From: Empedobacter falsenii
GTDB taxonomy: Bacteria > Bacteroidota > Bacteroidia > Flavobacteriales > Weeksellaceae
Assembly (NCBI RefSeq): GCF_019308355.1
Contig: NZ_JAAGKM010000017.1
Span: forward strand, 1 to 56,196
Direction: 5' to 3'
Length of the DNA: 56,196 bases
The position numbers were made by a program, and so were the translations under genes. Below the pieces are notes generated by a model. The model saw only the letters and a list, made by a program, of their open reading frames with translations. It searched no databases and was not told where the DNA came from. This document shows positions 51,877 to 56,196 of the stretch, one piece after another (position 1 is the first letter of the stretch; each line of letters begins with the position of its first letter).

Positions 51877-54732
51877 ATGAACACAAACGATTTTTCCATT
51901 AGACATATTGGAAACAATGCGCAGCAAGCAGCTGAAATGCTTTCTGTTATTGGGAAAGATTCTATTGATTCTTTAATTGAGGCAACAGTTCCTCAGAACA
52001 TTCGATTGAAAAATGCTTTGGATCTACCAGAAGCTTTATCAGAATTTGAAGCTATTAATCATTTAGCTGAAATCGCTTCAAAAAATAAAAAAGTAAAAAA
52101 TTATCTTGGATATGGATATTATGGTACAATTTTACCAGCACCAATTCAACGTAATATATTAGAAAATGCTGGTTGGTACACAGCTTATACACCATACCAA
52201 GCGGAAATTGCGCAAGGACGTTTAGAAGCTTTATTAAATTTCCAAACTGTTATTTCTGATTTAACAGGTTTACCTATCGCAAATGCCTCTTTATTAGACG
52301 AAGGTACTGCATGTGGTGAAGCAATGCACATGTTATTTGAATCTCGTTCTCGTGATCAAAAGAAAAACAATGTCAACAAATTTTTTGTAGCAGACAACTT
52401 ATTCCCTCAATCTGTAGCAGTTTTAGAAACGAAAGCACACGGTTTAGGAATTGAATTAGTTGTTGGAAACTTTGAAACAACTGAATTAACAGAAGAATTC
52501 TTCGGAGTGATTGTACAATACATCGGAAAAGGAGGACAAATCAATAATTATAAATCATTTGTAGAAAAAGCAAATGCGGTTAACGTAAAAGTTGCTGTTG
52601 CAACAGATTTATTAGCTTTAACATTATTAACACCTCCAGGTGAATGGGGAGCTGATATCGCAATTGGTACTTCTCAACGTTTTGGTGTTCCAATGGGATA
52701 CGGTGGACCACACGCAGCTTTCTTATCTTGTACAGAAGAATATAAGCGTGTAATTCCAGGACGTATTATTGGAGTTTCTCAAGATCGTTTAGGAAATTAT
52801 GCATTACGTATGGCTTTGCAAACGCGTGAACAACATATCAAACGTGAAAAAGCAACTTCTAACATTTGTACTGCACAAGTATTGTTAGCAGTTATGGCTT
52901 CTTTCTACGCGGTTTATCACGGAAAAGATGGTTTACAATATATCGCTGATCAAATCCATACTAAAGCAGCTGTTTTACACGGAGGTTTAGAGCATTTAGG
53001 ATTTAAATTAGTGAATACAAATTTCTTCGATACAATTCAAATTGAGGTTGAAAACTCTGACGAAATTGTGAAGATTTTTGCAGAAGAAGAAATTAATGTA
53101 AATGGATTCGAAAACGGAAAAATTTCAATCACAATTGATGAAATGACTTCTGAAGAAGATATTTTTGAAATATTAAGTGTTTTTGCAACAATTAAAAACA
53201 CAGAAGACAGTTTCGAATTTGAAGTAGATGATTCTTATTTACCTCAAGATTTAATCAGAACTTCTGATTTCTTAACACACGAAAACTTCAATTTATATCA
53301 TACAGAAACAGAATTAATGCGTTACATCAAACGTTTAGAACGTAAAGATTTAGCGCTTAACCAATCGATGATTGCATTAGGTTCTTGTACAATGAAATTG
53401 AATGCTGCAACAGAATTATTGCATATGTCTTGGGAAAGAATGGGGAATGTACACCCTTTCACTCCAAAAGATCAAGTAGAAGGTTACCAAACATTAATCA
53501 AAAACTTAGAAGATTATTTAGCTGTAATTACAGGTTTTGATGCAACTTCTTTACAACCAAATTCTGGTGCACAAGGAGAATATGCAGGTTTAATGGTTAT
53601 TCGTTCTTACTTTGAGGCAAAAGGAGAAGGACACAGAAATGTAGCGTTGATTCCACAATCTGCTCACGGAACTAACCCTGCTTCTGCTGCAATGGCTGGA
53701 ATGCAAGTTGTTGTTGTGAAAAACTTAGAATCTGGTGAAACAGATTTAGTTGATTTGAAAGAAAAATGTGAAAAACACAAAGATAACTTAGCTGCATTGA
53801 TGATTACTTATCCATCAACTTATGGCGCTTTTGATAGCAATATCGAAGAAGTTACTGAAATGATTCACGCATACGGAGGTCAAGTTTATATGGACGGTGC
53901 AAACATGAATGCGCAAGTTGGATTAACTTCTCCAGGAAATATTGGTGCAGACGTTTGTCACTTAAACTTACACAAAACATTCGCTATTCCTCACGGAGGT
54001 GGAGGACCTGGTGTAGGACCAATTTGTGTAAAAGCACATTTAGCTCCTTTCTTAGGATCTTCTCCATTAATCGAAACTGGAGGAAAAGAAGCGACAAATA
54101 CATTTGCTGCAGCTCCTTATGGTTCTGCATTCATTTTACCTATTTCTTACTCTTACATTTTAATGTTAGGTGCAGAAGGTTTATTGAAAGCGACACAAGG
54201 TGCAATCTTGAATGCTAATTACATGAAAACTCGTTTAGAGAAACATTTTGATATCTTATATACAAATGGAAACAATGTAGTTGCGCACGAATTTATCTTA
54301 GATTGTCGTCCATTCAAAAAAGCAGGAATTGAAGTAACTGATATTGCAAAACGTTTGATTGATTACGGATTCCACGCACCAACAGTATCTTTCCCAGTTG
54401 CTGGAACATTGATGGTTGAGCCAACAGAATCTGAGAATAAAGCAGAATTAGATCGTTTTTGTGATGCATTAATTTCCATTCGTCAAGAAATCGACGAAGT
54501 TGCAAACGGAGATTATCCAGTTGACAACAATGTATTACACAACGCGCCTCACCCAATTCACTTGATTACAGCAGACGAGTGGGAATATCCTTACTCTCGT
54601 TCTAAAGCTGCATATCCAGCAGAATGGGTTCGCGAACGTAAATTCTTTGCATCTGTTTCTCGTATTGATGATGCTTACGGAGATCGTAACTTAATCTGTA
54701 CGTGTGCTCCTATCGAAGCCTATATGGATTAA
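51877..54732 (+). CDS. gcvP: Glycine dehydrogenase (decarboxylating), P-protein
   Basis: 951 residues, the full fused alpha-beta type. N-terminal FSIRHIGNNAQQAAEML, GYYGTILPAPIQRNILENAGWYTAYTPYQAEIAQGRLEALLNFQ, mid-protein linker, then C-terminal half with GSCTMKLNAATE, PNSGAQGEYAGL, SAHGTNPASAAMAGM and the PLP lysine in HLNLHKTFAIPHGGGGPG. Splits glycine to CO2 and an aminomethyl group on GcvH. The gcvT and gcvH genes are not adjacent. I looked for a glycine riboswitch upstream and saw none. Confidence 0.97.
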   Translation: MNTNDFSIRHIGNNAQQAAEMLSVIGKDSIDSLIEATVPQNIRLKNALDLPEALSEFEAINHLAEIASKNKKVKNYLGYGYYGTILPAPIQRNILENAGWYTAYTPYQAEIAQGRLEALLNFQTVISDLTGLPIANASLLDEGTACGEAMHMLFESRSRDQKKNNVNKFFVADNLFPQSVAVLETKAHGLGIELVVGNFETTELTEEFFGVIVQYIGKGGQINNYKSFVEKANAVNVKVAVATDLLALTLLTPPGEWGADIAIGTSQRFGVPMGYGGPHAAFLSCTEEYKRVIPGRIIGVSQDRLGNYALRMALQTREQHIKREKATSNICTAQVLLAVMASFYAVYHGKDGLQYIADQIHTKAAVLHGGLEHLGFKLVNTNFFDTIQIEVENSDEIVKIFAEEEINVNGFENGKISITIDEMTSEEDIFEILSVFATIKNTEDSFEFEVDDSYLPQDLIRTSDFLTHENFNLYHTETELMRYIKRLERKDLALNQSMIALGSCTMKLNAATELLHMSWERMGNVHPFTPKDQVEGYQTLIKNLEDYLAVITGFDATSLQPNSGAQGEYAGLMVIRSYFEAKGEGHRNVALIPQSAHGTNPASAAMAGMQVVVVKNLESGETDLVDLKEKCEKHKDNLAALMITYPSTYGAFDSNIEEVTEMIHAYGGQVYMDGANMNAQVGLTSPGNIGADVCHLNLHKTFAIPHGGGGPGVGPICVKAHLAPFLGSSPLIETGGKEATNTFAAAPYGSAFILPISYSYILMLGAEGLLKATQGAILNANYMKTRLEKHFDILYTNGNNVVAHEFILDCRPFKKAGIEVTDIAKRLIDYGFHAPTVSFPVAGTLMVEPTESENKAELDRFCDALISIRQEIDEVANGDYPVDNNVLHNAPHPIHLITADEWEYPYSRSKAAYPAEWVRERKFFASVSRIDDAYGDRNLICTCAPIEAYMD

Positions 54733-54762
54733 TTATTCTAGAAAGAATATATTTTTAAATAC

Positions 54763-54795
54763 AAATCGCTCTGAGAAATCGGAGCGATTTTTTTT
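54763..54795 (+). terminator. gcvP terminator
   Basis: Stem AAATCGCTC / GAGCGATTT, 10-nt loop, then T-run. Confidence 0.8.
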
Positions 54796-54884
54796 ATTGA
54801 AATAATTTAAATGTTTAAAATGTTTGTATTTCTTAATTTTTTTTTTAAATTCATTCTAACTAAACTTTTAATATTAAAACATTT

Positions 54885-55595
54885 ATGAAAAATTATGCTG
54901 CCGAGTTTTTCGGTACTTTTTGGTTAGTTTTCGGAGGTTGTGGTAGTGCAATCTTTGCAGCTGGTATTCCCGAATTAGGAATTGGTTACGCTGGTGTTGC
55001 ATTAGCATTTGGTCTTACTGTATTAACAATGGCTTATGCAGTTGGTCATATTTCTGGAGGACATTTCAACCCTGCTGTCTCTTTCGGATTATTTGCTGGA
55101 GGACGATTTGATGGAAAACAACTTATTCCTTATATTATTTCACAAGTACTCGGAGCAATTGCTGCAGCTGGTGTATTATACTTAATCTCATCTGGAAACT
55201 CAGATTTTGCAATTGACAATACCAAAGCTGGTGCATTCGCTTCCAATGGATATGGAGCCTTTTCTCCACATGGTTATAGCATGTTATCTGCTTTTCTAAT
55301 TGAATTTGTCTTAACAGCCTTCTTCTTAATTGTTATTTTAGGTGCTACAGATAAATTTGCAAACGGAAAATTTGCTGGAATTGCAATTGGTTTGGCTTTA
55401 ACATTAATTCATTTAATTTCTATTCCAATCACTAACACATCTGTAAATCCTGCCCGTTCTACATCACAAGCTATTTTTGTAGGCGGCGAACCTTTAACGC
55501 AATTATGGTTATTCTGGGTAGCACCAATCGCTGGAGCAATTGTAGGTGGATTAATTTATAAATTATTATTACAAAAAGACGAAAGTCAAGCATAA
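54885..55595 (+). CDS. aqpZ: Aquaporin Z
   Basis: 236 residues, six helices. Both pore motifs are present: [12 protein letters not shown] and [14 protein letters not shown] (NPA boxes). The selectivity-filter Arg follows the second NPA, and the protein ends as AqpZ does. Water channel of the inner membrane. Alone between two terminators. Confidence 0.95.
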   Translation: MKNYAAEFFGTFWLVFGGCGSAIFAAGIPELGIGYAGVALAFGLTVLTMAYAVGHISGGHFNPAVSFGLFAGGRFDGKQLIPYIISQVLGAIAAAGVLYLISSGNSDFAIDNTKAGAFASNGYGAFSPHGYSMLSAFLIEFVLTAFFLIVILGATDKFANGKFAGIAIGLALTLIHLISIPITNTSVNPARSTSQAIFVGGEPLTQLWLFWVAPIAGAIVGGLIYKLLLQKDESQA

Positions 55596-55600
55596 ACTAA

Positions 55601-55620
55601 AAGCTCCGAATGGAGCTTTT
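55601..55620. terminator. Bidirectional terminator
   Basis: 8-bp stem AAAGCTCC / GGAGCTTT with GAAT loop, then T-run. Confidence 0.8.
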
Positions 55621-55621
55621 T

Positions 55622-56056
55622 TTATTTTATTAACTGATATTCAGGATAAAATTCATTAAGTATTTCTTCTTCTTTATTCGGTAAAAAATAACAGGTTACA
55701 TAAAAAAGTAAAAAGATAAAACTAAATATAATCGAAAATACAATATTTAAAATAATTTGGTTATTATCAAGATGAATCAAAACCTGCAAACTTAGATTAA
55801 ACAAAGAAAATGCAAACGAGATGATATAAAGATTTTTAAAAATAAGCTCTTGTAAAATCAGTTTTCTATTTTTCACACTTAATTTTTGACGATATTTTTT
55901 TTGTAACCTTATATATCGATAAATAAATAATCCAAAAAATAAAACAATCGTACTTAAAATAGCAATTTTACTATATTTAAAAGCTATCAAATTAAACAAT
56001 AATATTCCACTCATAACAAAAATAAAATACTGAAAAGTAAGTAAATGACTTTTCAT
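55622..56056 (-). CDS. Four-helix membrane protein of unknown function
   Basis: 144 residues from the ATG at 56056. The frame is open to 56143, but those extra residues are IS-like terminal sequence, not gene. Four hydrophobic spans (about 6-28, 33-48, 76-93, 100-125), a Lys/Arg-rich loop between span 2 and 3, and acidic C-terminus EEEILNEFYPEYQ. No family known to me. An insertion-sequence end sits a few bases before its ATG, so its own promoter may have been displaced. Confidence 0.6.
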   Translation of the reverse strand: MKSHLLTFQYFIFVMSGILLFNLIAFKYSKIAILSTIVLFFGLFIYRYIRLQKKYRQKLSVKNRKLILQELIFKNLYIISFAFSLFNLSLQVLIHLDNNQIILNIVFSIIFSFIFLLFYVTCYFLPNKEEEILNEFYPEYQLIK

Positions 56057-56063
56057 CACTTTC

Positions 56064-56196
56064 CAAATTGACACTATCCACAATTTTGTGTAAATAGAAA
56101 TAAGATGGGTTTGACTGTTTTTACAGTTGAATCCTTTTTTCAAATATAGTTAAAAATTGATTCAAAATAATTCCCCAATTGTGAATTGGTTGTGTC
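56064..56196 (+). mobile_element. Probable insertion-sequence end, body beyond window
   Basis: GACACTATCCACAATTTTGT, then GTGTAAATAGAAATAAGATGGGTT, is closely similar in order and spacing to the left-edge terminus read on the minus strand (GACAGTGTCCAAAAAACTGT, then GTGTAAAC...ATAAGGTGGGTT). An internal hairpin (GACTGT / ACAGTT region, 56112-56128) sits at the same place as the hairpin on the left. No transposase start is reached within the window. Family guess IS256; weak. Confidence 0.4.

Noticed and set aside
56057-56143. N-terminal extension of the last membrane protein
   Set aside because: It is translated from IS-like terminal sequence; a natural start exists at 56056.
1-56196. CRISPR array, prophage, toxin-antitoxin or defence island
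   Set aside because: No spaced direct repeats, phage structural genes or known defence genes were seen.

Overview
The window is AT-rich, densely coded DNA from a member of the Bacteroidota, most likely class Flavobacteriia and family Weeksellaceae (Empedobacter/Chryseobacterium-like). The grounds are inference from gene content and signals: the flavobacterial promoter pattern (-33 TTTG, 19 bp, -7 TAnnTTTG) recurs before several genes, including the tRNA gene; Shine-Dalgarno sequences are mostly absent; and typical families occur (DUF4468, CNGxCYL small proteins, HTTM plus DCC pair, VIT/VWA/OmpA fusion, a Weeksellaceae-type HTH gene pair). It looks like chromosome, not plasmid or phage. Both edges carry what look like related insertion-sequence ends pointing outward.

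Layout. 1-0.8 kb: IS end, decayed IS3 transposase and the 3' stump of a LuxR-type regulator. 0.9-5.1 kb: DUF4468 protein, then a divergent iron pair (IutA-like siderophore receptor and PepSY reductase-like protein) sharing a perfect palindrome. 5.2-6.5 kb: murI and a Gre factor. 6.6-11.1 kb: a candidate small RNA, then a probable copper operon: two paralogous Cys-rich membrane proteins, MbnP-like lipoprotein, MbnH/MauG-like dihaem peroxidase, an outer-membrane barrel with a Cys-rich N-terminus, and a YHS metal-binding protein. 11.2-15.4 kb: a reactive-sulfur cluster (CstB-like persulfide dioxygenase/rhodanese, a dead YeiH-type exporter, a Crp/Fnr regulator and a YeeE/YedE pair). Three copies of one inverted repeat sit upstream of the three promoters. 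15.5-29.9 kb: lysA, Trk potassium uptake, MFS and APC transporters, tRNA-Ser, fabV, an HTH pair with one dead member, a cation/proton antiporter and oxyR. 30-44.4 kb: ABC exporter, truA, phosphodiesterase, hydrolase lipoprotein, a CDGSH protein whose second domain lies behind stop codons, mnmA, nhaC, cupin, VWA-OmpA protein, an rRNA methyltransferase and a thioesterase. 44.4-56.2 kb: a second candidate small RNA, tex, HTTM/DCC pair, TPM protein, M48 protease, HisE-like protein, gcvP, aqpZ and a membrane protein.

Genes that seem to work together: the copper set (6995-11017), the sulfur set with its own regulator (11180-15367), iron uptake (1736-5122), TrkH-TrkA and HTTM-DCC. A notable trait is gene decay: at least six otherwise ordinary genes carry stops, frameshifts or internal deletions. 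Two of the frameshifts are single-base homopolymer changes and could be assembly errors. I saw no CRISPR array, rRNA, prophage or integron.
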